Shown: in pieces, positions 1 through 7,960 of the stretch
How the letters are laid out: the number at the start of each line of letters is the position of its first letter
How positions within the stretch are numbered: position 1 is the first letter of the stretch
Position numbers and translations under genes: made by a program
Assembly: GCA_900316525.1 (NCBI GenBank)
Contig: ONDF01000007.1
Span: forward strand, 1-64,000
Length of the DNA: 64,000 nt
Reading direction: 5' to 3'
Origin: an uncultured Bacteroidales bacterium
GTDB lineage: Bacteria; Bacteroidota; Bacteroidia; Bacteroidales; UBA932
Notes under the pieces: model-generated
Told to the model about the DNA's origin: nothing
Seen by the model: the letters and a program-made list of their open reading frames with translations, nothing else
Databases searched by the model: none

Positions 1-120
1 GTCAACCGTGATGGTTGTCACGACCTTCATGTCAAGGCCGAGTTTGTGACTGATGATACGAGCTGAAAGAGGGGCTCTTCCTTCTTGTTTCTTCGTCCGA
101 AGCATGAAAAAAACCGACAT
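1..120 (-). CDS. Probable tyrosine recombinase (integrase), N-terminal fragment cut by window edge
   Basis: An open frame starts at ATG 118-120 and runs off the left edge after 40 codons, so only the N-terminus is visible. It begins MSVFFMLRTKKQEGRAPLSA and continues through a short basic strand to VVTTITVD. This lysine-rich start, then G-x-A-P-L, then a T-x-I-x-V strand resembles the arm-DNA-binding domain that opens many Bacteroidota phage and transposon integrases. A TAnnTTTG box lies 44 bases upstream. The catalytic domain lies outside the window, so the call rests on the N-terminal pattern only. A second ATG at 103-105 is also in frame. If correct, a mobile element lies to the left and its end may fall in the gene-free stretch to the right. 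Confidence 0.45.
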   Translation of the reverse strand, partial: MSVFFMLRTKKQEGRAPLSARIISHKLGLDMKVVTTITVD

Positions 121-163
121 AGGCAACAACAATTTACCGTTACACAATCTATCATTTCAGGTG

Positions 164-171
164 CAAATATA
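164..171 (-). promoter_or_regulatory. Promoter -7 box for the left-edge recombinase
   Basis: Read on the minus strand this is TATATTTG, a perfect match to the Bacteroidota -7 consensus TAnnTTTG. It lies 44 bases before the start codon of the recombinase-like gene. Confidence 0.5.
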
Positions 172-339
172 GCAAAAAAAGCGAAATTGTGCCGAATTTG
201 TGCCGGTAAATTGTCGTCCGAATTGGACGCCATTAGACAGGGATTATAAAAATAATATTGGAAATCAATGAATTAGAAAGATGCGAAATGTCTGATTATG
301 TCCAAAAGTGTCAAAAAATGGAGGTGCGCTTGGCACCTC

Positions 340-369
340 AAAAAACCAGCGAGAAATCGCTGGTTTTTT
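340..369. terminator. Strong bidirectional hairpin terminator
   Basis: A perfect 13-bp stem: the left arm begins with six A residues and the right arm ends with six T residues, closed by a GAAA tetraloop (353-356). A/T tails on both arms suit intrinsic termination in either direction. A smaller hairpin (321-339) sits directly before it. Confidence 0.7.
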
Positions 370-383
370 GAGTATATATATTA

Positions 384-401
384 CCGGGGGAAGACCCCCG
401 G
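384..401. repeat. Perfect G/C hairpin
   Basis: CCGGGGG, loop AAGA, CCCCCGG. It has no T-run, so it is not a classical terminator. It lies 14 bases after the bidirectional terminator hairpin. Confidence 0.6.
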
Positions 402-484
402 ACCCCCTCCGTCGCTTCGCTCCGAAGCAAGTGACTTGGGTTTGCCAGTTGGTCCAGTTGGGGGTACAACGGTTCATTTATCGC

Positions 485-610
485 GGGGCGAAACGTGCCC
501 CTTTTGCCCCTTCGTTGATCATTTCGTTCATTCAAGGGGCAAAACCCGCCATTTTTGCCCCGAAATCGTTGTTTTTCCTCGTCCAAAGGGCGGAAACGCC
601 CGGTTTTGCC
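485..610. repeat. Three diverged 51-52-base tandem units
   Basis: Units start at 485, 536 and 588. Each opens with a GGGGC(A/G)AAA-like arm, then about eight variable bases, then TTTTGCCCC, so each can form a G/C-capped hairpin. The tails of units 1 and 2 share a TCGTTG...TCCAA-like pattern. Because the period is 51 (a multiple of three), both strands translate as a 17-residue repeat (minus strand RGKxGxFxP). There is no start, promoter or closing domain to show that it is translated. Confidence 0.55.
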
Positions 611-685
611 TCTACATCGGTCAGCTCGCCGCCGGGAACGGGCTGGGCGACGGCGGCAATTCGGACAACTTTGCCGAAAAAGCCG

Positions 686-693
686 TATCTTTG
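686..693 (+). promoter_or_regulatory. Promoter -7 box for the SGNH hydrolase gene
   Basis: TATCTTTG, a perfect TAnnTTTG match ending 7 bases before the ATG at 701. Transcription would begin almost at the start codon. Confidence 0.6.
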
Positions 694-700
694 TCCTGTC

Positions 701-1282
701 ATGATTCGCGTCGCTTGCATCGGAGACAGCATCACCTGGGGATTCACGCTGCTGAACCCCTGGAAGCAGAGTTATCCCGCCCAGTTGCAGGAAATGCTCG
801 GTGCTGGGTATGAGGTCCGGAACTTCGGCTACAATGACGCATCGGCCCGCTTCGATGCCGATACGCCGTATGTCAAGAAACGTATCTACAAAGAAAGCCT
901 TGCATGGAATCCCGACATCGTCCTCCTGATGCTTGGCACGAATGACACGAAGACCAGAAACTGGGACCCCGACATCTTTCGTCGAGACTACCGGAAAATC
1001 ATCGACTCCTACTCGAACCTTCCGTCCCACCCTCGCGTCATTCTGATCGCTCCGATCCGGATCCATCTCATCCTGGGAAAGCCGTTGCTGGGTGTGCACC
1101 CTGAAACGATGGAGGAGGGAGTCCGGCCCGCCGTCCGGGAAACAGCGGAAGAAACCGGATTGGAACTGGTCGACTTGCAGGATCTTTTCATCGACACCCA
1201 GTATTGCCGGGACGGCGTCCATCCCCAAAAGACAGGTGCCCGGATGCTTGCCGAGGCGATCTTTTCTTCGATCAGATGGTGA
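701..1282 (+). CDS. SGNH/GDSL-family hydrolase
   Basis: A 193-residue protein with the marks of SGNH esterases. Block I is GDSIT with nucleophile Ser10, block III is the LGTND motif, and the C-terminal block V is DGVHP, supplying the Asp-His pair. The family hydrolyses ester bonds in lipids, acetylated sugars or peptidoglycan; the substrate cannot be told here. There is no signal peptide, so it is likely cytoplasmic. The frame is open further upstream, but the ATG at 701 sits just after a perfect promoter box and begins directly with the family's first strand, so the shorter start was chosen. Its last 7 bases overlap the rhomboid gene, which suggests coupled translation. Confidence 0.85.
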   Translation: MIRVACIGDSITWGFTLLNPWKQSYPAQLQEMLGAGYEVRNFGYNDASARFDADTPYVKKRIYKESLAWNPDIVLLMLGTNDTKTRNWDPDIFRRDYRKIIDSYSNLPSHPRVILIAPIRIHLILGKPLLGVHPETMEEGVRPAVRETAEETGLELVDLQDLFIDTQYCRDGVHPQKTGARMLAEAIFSSIRW

Positions 1283-1887
1283 CGCTGATTCTCATACTGA
1301 TCACCGCGGCGGTCAGCATCCTTTGCTTCGTGGGGGTGCTGAATATCAATGCCTTGAAGTTTAATGCATACGACGTATGGCACAGAAGGCAGGGGTATCG
1401 GATGCTCAGTTACGGACTGGTCCATGGAGGCTGGGGGCACTTGTTCTTCAACATGCTCACCCTCTATTTGTTCGGGACGGTGGTGGAGCGATACTTCCAG
1501 TCCGCCTTCGGGCATCCGTCAGGCATCATCCTGTATGTGGCGCTTTATGTGAGCGCCATCGCCGTATCGACCGTCGGCGACCTCATCAAATACAGGAACG
1601 ACTATGGATACAGTGCTGTGGGTGCCTCAGGAGCGGTCTCGGCCGTCCTGTTCGCTTCCATCCTGTTCGAGCCGAAGATGGGGATTTACATCTATCTGAT
1701 TCCCATCCCGGTCCCCGGCTATATCTTTGCGCCGCTGTACCTCCTGTACTGCTGGTACATGGCGAAACGGAACATGGACAACATTGGACATACGGCCCAC
1801 TTCTGGGGCGCCGTCTATGGGCTCTTGTTCCCGCTTGTCTGCAGGCCGGACATCTTCCACCATTTCCTGACTCAATTAGGTTTGTAA
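1276..1887 (+). CDS. Rhomboid family intramembrane serine protease
   Basis: A 203-residue polytopic membrane protein. It has the HGGWGHLFFN segment typical of rhomboid TM2, the catalytic serine motif GASG in a later helix, and a C-terminal HTAHFWGAVYG helix supplying the catalytic histidine of the Ser-His dyad. Rhomboids cut single-pass membrane proteins within the bilayer. The ATG overlaps the end of the SGNH gene by 7 bases, so the two are probably co-transcribed. The substrate is unknown. Confidence 0.9.
   Translation: MVTLILILITAAVSILCFVGVLNINALKFNAYDVWHRRQGYRMLSYGLVHGGWGHLFFNMLTLYLFGTVVERYFQSAFGHPSGIILYVALYVSAIAVSTVGDLIKYRNDYGYSAVGASGAVSAVLFASILFEPKMGIYIYLIPIPVPGYIFAPLYLLYCWYMAKRNMDNIGHTAHFWGAVYGLLFPLVCRPDIFHHFLTQLGL
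1877..1884 (+). promoter_or_regulatory. Promoter -7 box inside the rhomboid 3' end
   Basis: TAGGTTTG matches TAnnTTTG and lies 11 bases before the ATG of the next gene. It overlaps the last codons of the rhomboid gene. Confidence 0.35.
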
Positions 1888-1895
1888 CATTTATT

Positions 1896-2741
1896 ATGAA
1901 GAACATACTTATTTCATTATCAGCCATTTTGCTGCTTCTTTCCTGCAGTCAGTCCCAGGAGAAGAAGGATGTCGCCCTCGTCGGCGACTTCTACGAACAC
2001 GTGCTGGGCAACAAGCCCATGACCGACAAATATCTGCAAAAGACGCTTTCCGAGGACGTCCTGAAGTCCATCTGGGAAACGGAATACGAGGATACCTACT
2101 CCTTCTGGGTGTTCCGGACCGGCCTGCAGGACGGCCCTTCCAGCGAGTCTTCCGTGGAATCGATCGAGCCGATGGGCGACGGCTGGTACCGCGTGACCTA
2201 TTCCGACTTGGGCAATCCCGGCGTGACGGAGGTTCAGGTGGCGAATGGCCGCATCGTCGCCTATAAGACCCAGAAGAAAGAAGATGACGCGATGGCCGCC
2301 ATCGGCCGGTATATGACGGAGATCGGCGCCGGCTATACGCCCGGCGAATACTGCATTCCGTATTGCCTGATTGCCGGCACCGAGGAGGAGAATCCCGAAG
2401 ACATCCGGGTCTGGGGCGATTTCCATGTGGAGAACTACAACCATGCCGGCGACACCCTCAAGTCCGTCTCCGGCGGCAGCCATCCCGGCTGCATGCACGT
2501 GAAGAAGGCCGACGACGGTTTCGAAGTGTTCCAGTTCGATGCCGTCGGCGACGGTTCCGACTTCATTCCCACCGCCAAGGCCATCTTCGGCGACCGCTTC
2601 GATGCCTTCATGGCCCTCTATTCCAACGACGACGCCAAGAAAGCCGCCCGCGCGAAATCCATCCTCGACTATGCCAAGGCCCACGGCCTGGCCATCTCCT
2701 GCTACCAGGACTTCGGCTGGCCCGCGGTCAGCATCAAGTAA
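1896..2741 (+). CDS. Lipoprotein with DUF3828-like N-terminal domain
   Basis: A 281-residue protein. The N-terminus is a lipoprotein signal: a hydrophobic stretch ending LLLLSC with Cys at about position 17, so it should be anchored in the envelope. Residues 25-130 resemble small DUF3828-type domains (a helix with FYEHVL, then strands ending in VQVANGRIVAYK). The second half (about 145-281) contains a WGDFHVENYN segment and a conserved-looking GGSHPGCMHVKK segment that I cannot place in a characterised family. No catalytic residues are evident. It follows the rhomboid gene by 8 bases and directly abuts a gene on the opposite strand. Confidence 0.6.
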   Translation: MKNILISLSAILLLLSCSQSQEKKDVALVGDFYEHVLGNKPMTDKYLQKTLSEDVLKSIWETEYEDTYSFWVFRTGLQDGPSSESSVESIEPMGDGWYRVTYSDLGNPGVTEVQVANGRIVAYKTQKKEDDAMAAIGRYMTEIGAGYTPGEYCIPYCLIAGTEEENPEDIRVWGDFHVENYNHAGDTLKSVSGGSHPGCMHVKKADDGFEVFQFDAVGDGSDFIPTAKAIFGDRFDAFMALYSNDDAKKAARAKSILDYAKAHGLAISCYQDFGWPAVSIK

Positions 2742-3710
2742 TCAAAGCGCGTAGTCCAGCCGCATCACCTTTACCGGGCGTTCGTCGCCCCGGTAGAGGT
2801 GGCTGCACCAGTTGATTTCGCCCGTGTCGCGGAAGCCGCACTTCTCCATCACGCGGCCGGAGGCGGGATTGTCCACGAAAAAGTCGCTCCAGAGGGTCTG
2901 GAAGCCCTTTTTGTTGAAGCAATAGTCGATCATGGCCCGGAGCGCCTCCGTGCAGATGCCCTGGTTCCAGTAGGGTTTTGCGATCCAATAGCCCAGCTCG
3001 GCGTCGTTCTCGCCGATGCCGATATTGCTTTCGCCATAGGGATAATAGCCCATGCAGCCGATGGGTTCGCCGGTCTCTTTCAGCACCAGCGCCCAGGTAT
3101 GGTCGTTGGAGAAGAACTTGCGGATGACCTCCAGGCTGTCTGCTACGGACCCGTGCGGGGGCCAGCCGGCGCGAGGGCCGACATCCGGGTCCGCGGCATA
3201 CTTGAACAGGGCATCGGCATCAGACTCTTTCCACGGTCGGAACAGAATCCGCTGCGTCTCGATCCTGTCTTCTTTCCAAGTCATCTTGATGTGCGGGATG
3301 CCGTCCAGGATGAAGGGCTCGGAGGACTGCTGGAACCCCACCTGCTCGTAGAAGCCCTTCGCGTATTCCTGGGCCTCGATGTCGATGACCCGGGCATCGA
3401 AATGCTCCCGGGCCGCGGCGATGCCCTCCAGCATGATCCGCTTGCCGTACCCCTTGCCGCGCTCGGTCGTGATGACACGCCCGATGGAAATCTCCTGCAT
3501 ATGCGTCCCGGCGGGGCAGACCCGGCACAGGGCGACGACCTTGTCGCCTTCCGTGAGCCACAGGTGGATGGAGGCCTGGTCATCCCCGTCCATATCCTGA
3601 TATACGCAGTCCTGCTCCACGACGAAAACCTCGCTGCGCACGCGCAGGAGTTCGTAGAGCTCGTCCACCGTGAGTTCGGGAAACGCTTTCTTATGAAGTA
3701 CTGCTGACAT
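2742..3710 (-). CDS. Double GNAT acetyltransferase: ElaA-like plus RimL-like domains
   Basis: A 322-residue fusion. Residues 1-145 look like ElaA, with LRVRSEVFVVEQ near the start and the acetyl-CoA loop RGKGYGKRIM. Residues 150-322 are a RimJ/RimL-type domain, with a TQRILFRPW start, a GYWIAKPYWNQG acetyl-CoA segment and VMEKCGFRDTG near the end. Both families move acetyl groups from acetyl-CoA to amines; no specific acceptor can be given. A TACCTTTG box lies 6 bases upstream of the start, implying a very short leader. The stop codon directly abuts the stop of the convergent lipoprotein gene. Confidence 0.85.
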   Translation of the reverse strand: MSAVLHKKAFPELTVDELYELLRVRSEVFVVEQDCVYQDMDGDDQASIHLWLTEGDKVVALCRVCPAGTHMQEISIGRVITTERGKGYGKRIMLEGIAAAREHFDARVIDIEAQEYAKGFYEQVGFQQSSEPFILDGIPHIKMTWKEDRIETQRILFRPWKESDADALFKYAADPDVGPRAGWPPHGSVADSLEVIRKFFSNDHTWALVLKETGEPIGCMGYYPYGESNIGIGENDAELGYWIAKPYWNQGICTEALRAMIDYCFNKKGFQTLWSDFFVDNPASGRVMEKCGFRDTGEINWCSHLYRGDERPVKVMRLDYAL

Positions 3711-3715
3711 GGTGC

Positions 3716-3723
3716 CAAAGGTA
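3716..3723 (-). promoter_or_regulatory. Promoter -7 box for the double GNAT gene
   Basis: TACCTTTG on the minus strand, six bases before the ATG. It is arranged divergently with the box at 3812-3819. Confidence 0.55.
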
Positions 3724-3811
3724 AGGAATTATTCCGGAATTTATCCGTTTTCCACCTTTCTTTGCGGTTGAATCCCCATTTGTGGGTATTGGCAGCCCGG
3801 CCGGGATTTCT

Positions 3812-3819
3812 TATCTTTG
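3812..3819 (+). promoter_or_regulatory. Promoter -7 box that decides the start of the RidA-like gene
   Basis: TATCTTTG lies 4 bases before a GTG codon at 3824. The open frame extends upstream of the box, but a transcript starting here could only use the GTG or a later codon. Confidence 0.55.
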
Positions 3820-3823
3820 TGTC

Positions 3824-4831
3824 GTGAACCGATTTGAAATCCTCCGTCCAGCGCCCGGAAACACCTTCTCCGGCGCCTTGGCGTCCTTGTTTGACAGGAT
3901 GGACCGCTTCTTCGGCGACGAGCGCGCCGAAGGGCGGCATCCTGTGTTTGTCCGCTTCTTCCTGAGCGATGCGCAGAACCAGATCGCCGCGCTTCGGAAA
4001 GCGCTTGAAACCAGGCCTTTGTACGCATCGCTGGCCGTCTCCGTCGTGGAGCAGCCGCCCCTGGACGGAAGCCGGATCGCCGCGCTGGCGCAGACCGCTT
4101 CCGAGAAGAAAACCGGCCTGTTCCACAGCCTGCGTCTCACCGAGGAGGAGGCCGCCGGGAAAGATTCTTACACCCAGTCCAGGCTTTTGTTCGGCAAGTA
4201 TCTGGACCTGATCCGTCCGCTGGAACTTGAGATGAAGACCCATTGCGTCCGCACTTGGATCTATGTCCGGGACATCGACGCCAACTATGCCGGACTCGTG
4301 AAGGCCCGGAACGATGTCTTTGCCGAGGAAGGCCTCAGCCACGACACCCATTACATCGCATCGACGGGGATCGGTGGGGCGACGGAGGGCCGCAACGCGG
4401 TCGTCGCCATCGACTTCCTCACCCGTCCGGACATCCGGGAATCGGACAAGACTTACTTGAAGGCGCTTTCGCATCTGAGCCCGACACACGATTACGGGGT
4501 GGCTTTCGAGCGGGGCGTCCGGCTCTCCGACGGCCAGATCTTCATCAGCGGCACCGCCAGCATCGACAGCCGCGGAAAGGTCCTGTACGAGGGCGATGTC
4601 GTCGCGCAGACGGACCGGTTGCTGGAGAACATCTCCGAACTCCTGCAGGAAGGGGGATCGAGCCTGGACCAGGTTCCTTATTTCGTCATCTATCTCCGGG
4701 ACATTTCGGATTATCCCGTCATTGACGCCTATATGCAGGAACGGTTCCCGACCGTTCCCCGCATCCTCCTGGAAGCGCGCGTCTGCCGGCCTTCCTGGCT
4801 GATCGAGATGGAGTGCGAGGTGGCTCAGTAG
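3824..4831 (+). CDS. RidA/chorismatase-superfamily protein
   Basis: A 335-residue protein with a GTG start. The C-terminal half contains the RidA-like fold signature: IFISGTASID, then GDVVAQTDRLLENISELL, then FVIYLRD and a C-terminal RPSWLIEMECEVA strand. The middle RTWIYVRDID and STGIGG segments recall FkbO/Hyg5-type chorismatases, which have a RidA-like core and hydrolyse chorismate. Whether it acts on chorismate or as an enamine deaminase cannot be decided by eye. The last 7 bases overlap the 3' end of the convergent TonB receptor gene. Confidence 0.65.
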   Translation: MNRFEILRPAPGNTFSGALASLFDRMDRFFGDERAEGRHPVFVRFFLSDAQNQIAALRKALETRPLYASLAVSVVEQPPLDGSRIAALAQTASEKKTGLFHSLRLTEEEAAGKDSYTQSRLLFGKYLDLIRPLELEMKTHCVRTWIYVRDIDANYAGLVKARNDVFAEEGLSHDTHYIASTGIGGATEGRNAVVAIDFLTRPDIRESDKTYLKALSHLSPTHDYGVAFERGVRLSDGQIFISGTASIDSRGKVLYEGDVVAQTDRLLENISELLQEGGSSLDQVPYFVIYLRDISDYPVIDAYMQERFPTVPRILLEARVCRPSWLIEMECEVAQ

Positions 4832-6738
4832 GGGAGCTTGCAGGAAACTCCGACAATCACCCACAGGCCCGGCTGGGGGATGTCCCCGAAGTCGTACCAG
4901 GTCCTGTTCAGAAGGTTGTTGGCCCGCAGGTAGAGGTTCAGCCGCGGGAAATCATACCCGAGTTTGGCATCCAGGAGCGAATAGGGTTTCAGGAGTTCCG
5001 AGCCCGTGTTCCGGTCCACATAGCGCCAGGAGAGGTCCAGGGCCAGCTTGTCCCAAAAGCGGAAATCGGCCTGGGCGACGACCTTGTGGCGGATGTATTC
5101 CAGGGAATAGATGGACCGCAGGTTCGCTTCCAGCGCCTTGTCCTGCGCCTGGTGGCTGTAGCCGAGGCTGAGCGAGCGGAAGAAGAAACCGGGCCTCCCC
5201 AGCATATCCGGCAAGGACATCCGGAGCGAGACTTCCTGCCCGAACGTGTTCAATCTCGTATGGTTCACCGACTTCCACGGCGCGTCTTCGCCGTCGGAAG
5301 TGTCCATGATCCAGTCAATTAGGTCGTAGCCCCGGTTGTAGTACGCCGTGGCGGTGGCCCGGACGCCCCGGCCGAGGAATTTGACACCGCCCTCCAGGGC
5401 GCGCAGCTTCTCGGCCTTCAGGTTCGGGTCCGCCAGGTGCCCGCCCACGGAATAGTACAGCTCCGTGAAGGTCGGCATCCGGTAGGAGGTGTTGTAGGAG
5501 GCGTAGAGGCGCACGGCGTCGGTGATCCGGAAGTTGGCGTCGATGCCTGGGAAGAGTCGGATTCCCTCCTTGTTTCCGGTGTTATAGACAGTCGTCAGTC
5601 CCGCGGAGGCGGAAAGCCGCCCCAGGACGACGTGATGCTCCAGGAACAGGTTGAAGGCCGTCCGGTCGAGGCCGCAGACATAGACGCCCCGGGGATGGGC
5701 CCGTTTCTCGCCGAGGTTCGTGCTGATGATCCGTTCGTGCCGGGCCTCGGCGCCGAATGCCGTCTGTCCCAGCCGGGTGTCGACCCGGAAGTTCAGGTTC
5801 GCGCCGAAGACGTCGGTCTTGTGGTAGTTGAACGGATATTTGTCCGGCGCGCCGCGGAAGAGCTCGAAGCGGTCCTCTCCGTGGTTCCAATACAGGGCGG
5901 GCGTGAAGTGCAGGACGCCTTTCCCTTCCGATTTAAGGGACGCGAAGGTCTTCAGCGTGTGCTCGAACTGGTCGTCGAACTTGGCGCTGTAGAAGGTGCT
6001 GGAGCCGAAATCCTTGTTGCTGACGCCGGCCTGCCAGCGGAGGTCGCGCCGGCCGAAATCGTGCGCGCCGTGCCAGAAAGCCTTGATGGCGCCGAAGTCG
6101 CTGTTCAGGCCGCCGGCAGCGTTCCTGTTATAGCCGTCGCTGCGCTGGTAGCCGGCGGAAATGCCGTTGAAGCCGCCCCTGTGCTTGATTTCGGCCGATG
6201 CCGTGGCGCCCAGGGAACCGAACGAACCGCCTTCCACGCTGGCGGTCAACGCATTCTCCGGCGCCTTCCGCGTGACGATGTTGACGGCGCCGAGCAGGGA
6301 CGACGTCCCATACACCCGGGCGGCCGGACCCTCGAGCACCTCGATGCGCTCGATGTCGCAGAGGTTCACCGGGAAGTCGAAGGAGTTGTGCCCCGTCTGC
6401 GGGTCGGTGATGTTGATCCCGTCCAGCAGGACGGCGACCTGGTTATAGGTGCCGCCGCGGATGCTGATGTCCGTCTGCATGCCCATCGCGCCGCGCTGGC
6501 GCACATCCACGCCCAGGGCGTACTTGAGGAGGTCGTTGACGGTCTCGGCCGGGGCCGAGGCGATGGTCATGCTGTCCAGGAGGGTGACGATGCGGGCGGT
6601 GCTATGCAGGGCCACGGGAACGCGGGTCGCCGTGACGGTGATGCTGTCGATGGATTCGTTGCGGGATTGGGCGAAGGATGTCCCGGCGGAAAGCCCTGCC
6701 ACGAGGCAGGATAAGGTTAAGATGGCTCTTCTCTTCAT
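4825..6738 (-). CDS. TonB-dependent receptor, BtuB-like
   Basis: A 637-residue outer-membrane receptor. A signal peptide (MKRRAILTLSCLVAGLSAG) is followed by a plug domain with TVTATRVPV (TonB-box region), DISIRGGTYNQVAVLLDGINI and ERIEVLEGPAARVYG, then a long run of alternating-residue strands and a C-terminal NLLNRTWYDFG end strand. It imports a small ligand using TonB energy. The short plug without an N-terminal CarboxypepD-like domain is BtuB-like, but I see no cobalamin riboswitch upstream, so the substrate is open. The frame extends 14 codons further, but the promoter box at 6748-6755 lies inside that extension, so the ATG at 6738 was chosen. Confidence 0.9.
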   Translation of the reverse strand: MKRRAILTLSCLVAGLSAGTSFAQSRNESIDSITVTATRVPVALHSTARIVTLLDSMTIASAPAETVNDLLKYALGVDVRQRGAMGMQTDISIRGGTYNQVAVLLDGINITDPQTGHNSFDFPVNLCDIERIEVLEGPAARVYGTSSLLGAVNIVTRKAPENALTASVEGGSFGSLGATASAEIKHRGGFNGISAGYQRSDGYNRNAAGGLNSDFGAIKAFWHGAHDFGRRDLRWQAGVSNKDFGSSTFYSAKFDDQFEHTLKTFASLKSEGKGVLHFTPALYWNHGEDRFELFRGAPDKYPFNYHKTDVFGANLNFRVDTRLGQTAFGAEARHERIISTNLGEKRAHPRGVYVCGLDRTAFNLFLEHHVVLGRLSASAGLTTVYNTGNKEGIRLFPGIDANFRITDAVRLYASYNTSYRMPTFTELYYSVGGHLADPNLKAEKLRALEGGVKFLGRGVRATATAYYNRGYDLIDWIMDTSDGEDAPWKSVNHTRLNTFGQEVSLRMSLPDMLGRPGFFFRSLSLGYSHQAQDKALEANLRSIYSLEYIRHKVVAQADFRFWDKLALDLSWRYVDRNTGSELLKPYSLLDAKLGYDFPRLNLYLRANNLLNRTWYDFGDIPQPGLWVIVGVSCKLPY

Positions 6739-6747
6739 TTCGGAGAC

Positions 6748-6777
6748 CAAAGGTAATAAATAAAATCCGTATATTTG
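6748..6777. promoter_or_regulatory. Divergent promoter pair: TonB receptor / cation efflux gene
   Basis: Minus strand TACCTTTG at 6748-6755 drives the receptor; plus strand TATATTTG at 6770-6777 drives the transporter. The boxes are 14 bases apart, so the two promoters overlap and may interfere with each other. Confidence 0.6.
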
Positions 6778-6782
6778 CATCT

Positions 6783-7886
6783 ATGAACCGCAGCGCGCAA
6801 ATTATCCGGACCAGCATCGTCGGCATCGTCACGAACGTCCTGCTGGCCGCCTTCAAGGCCCTCGTGGGCTTCCTGTCCAGCAGCATCGCCATCGTGATGG
6901 ACGCTGTCAACAACCTTAGTGACGCGCTTTCCAGCGTCATCACCATCATCGGCACCAAGCTCTCGCAGCGCCCCGCCGACCGGAAGCATCCGTTCGGCTA
7001 TGGCCGGGTGGAGTACTTCAGCGCCATCATCATCGCCGTCATCGTCCTGTCCGCCGGCATCACCTCCCTGATCGAGTCCGTCAAGAAGATCATCGAGCCC
7101 ACCGAACCCAGCTACACGACCACCACGCTCATCGTCATCGTCGTGGCCATCGTCGTGAAGCTGCTCCTGGGCTGGTATGTCAAGCGGCAGGGGACCCGGC
7201 TCATGAGCGACGCGCTGACCGCCTCCGGCTCCGACGCCCTCTTCGACGCGGTCATCACGCTCGCGACGCTCGTCTCTGCGGGGGTGATGCTCATCTGGGG
7301 CTTCTCGCTGGACGGCATCCTGGGCACGCTGATTTCGGCCGTCATCATCAAGGCCGGCGTCGAGATGCTGGCTTCGCCGGTAGGGGAGCTGCTGGGCACG
7401 CGCGTCTCTCCCGAACTGGTCGCGGAAATCAAGAAGGAAGTCATGGCCTATGACGAGGTGCACGGCGTCTACGACATCATCCTGCACAACTACGGTCCGG
7501 AAGTGATGATCGGCTCGCTCCACGTCAGCGTGGACGACACCCTGACGGCCCAGGACATCCACGGGCTCTCCCGCAAGATTACCCTCCAGATGTTCCGGGA
7601 CCATGCGATCGTGATGACCGTGGGCGTCTACGCCGTCGCCACGGGCGAGAACCAGCGCGCGGAAATCCAGTCCCTGGTTCTGCGGACGCTCACCGCCCGG
7701 AAGGACCTGGACCAGATCCACGGCTTCTTCTATGACGAGAAAGAGAACCTCGTGACCGTCGACGTGGTGCCCGACCTTTCGGTCCACGACGAACCGGCGC
7801 TGAGCCGGGAAATAACCCGGGACCTGGAGGCGCTTCTCCCCGGAAAGACGGTCCTCGTCACGGTCGACCACAACTATAGCGAATAG
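6783..7886 (+). CDS. Cation diffusion facilitator (CDF) family efflux protein
   Basis: A 367-residue protein with about six membrane helices followed by a cytoplasmic C-terminal domain. TM2 carries Asn43-x3-Asp47 (in DAVNNLSD) and TM5 carries Asp151-x3-Asp155 (SDALFD). The family exports divalent metals in exchange for protons. A site built from Asn/Asp without the His of zinc-type CDFs resembles manganese-type members; that is inference. The HPFGYGR loop after TM2 is typical. The C-terminal region has a DEVHGVYDIILHNYG segment as in the CDF dimerisation domain, and an extra domain of about 80 residues follows it. The ATG sits 5 bases after a TATATTTG box. Confidence 0.9.
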   Translation: MNRSAQIIRTSIVGIVTNVLLAAFKALVGFLSSSIAIVMDAVNNLSDALSSVITIIGTKLSQRPADRKHPFGYGRVEYFSAIIIAVIVLSAGITSLIESVKKIIEPTEPSYTTTTLIVIVVAIVVKLLLGWYVKRQGTRLMSDALTASGSDALFDAVITLATLVSAGVMLIWGFSLDGILGTLISAVIIKAGVEMLASPVGELLGTRVSPELVAEIKKEVMAYDEVHGVYDIILHNYGPEVMIGSLHVSVDDTLTAQDIHGLSRKITLQMFRDHAIVMTVGVYAVATGENQRAEIQSLVLRTLTARKDLDQIHGFFYDEKENLVTVDVVPDLSVHDEPALSREITRDLEALLPGKTVLVTVDHNYSE

Positions 7887-7933
7887 ACCTTTCAAATCCC
7901 CCTGCAACCCTTTTTTCGTCCGGAAAAAAGGGC

Positions 7934-7941
7934 TATCTTTG
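7934..7941 (+). promoter_or_regulatory. Promoter -7 box that decides the start of the flavodiiron gene
   Basis: TATCTTTG ends one base before an ATG at 7943. A transcript from this box would start a few bases later, past that ATG, so the second in-frame ATG at 7961 is the likely start. Confidence 0.6.
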
Positions 7942-7960
7942 TATGATAAAACTCAGACAC

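Larger units (their letters stand above)
172..700. other. Gene-free stretch with hairpins and a triplicated unit
   Basis: About 530 bases without a convincing gene. From left to right it holds AT-rich sequence, a small hairpin at 321-339 (7-bp stem), a perfect 13-bp bidirectional hairpin at 340-369, a perfect 7-bp G/C hairpin at 384-401 with an AAGA loop, and three diverged 51-52-base units from 485 to about 610. Open frames cross it on both strands, but they change reading without a start or promoter and are best treated as accidental. The stretch separates a probable integrase from core genes, so it could contain the edge of a mobile element. No tRNA gene was seen in it. Confidence 0.6.

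Noticed and set aside
485..610. Possible short CRISPR array
   Set aside because: Only three units, the supposed repeats differ at many positions, the supposed spacers are similar to each other, and no cas gene is present.
298..700. Long upstream extension of the SGNH hydrolase frame
   Set aside because: It passes through a terminator hairpin and tandem units, and the promoter box at 686-693 lies inside it; the family begins at the ATG at 701.
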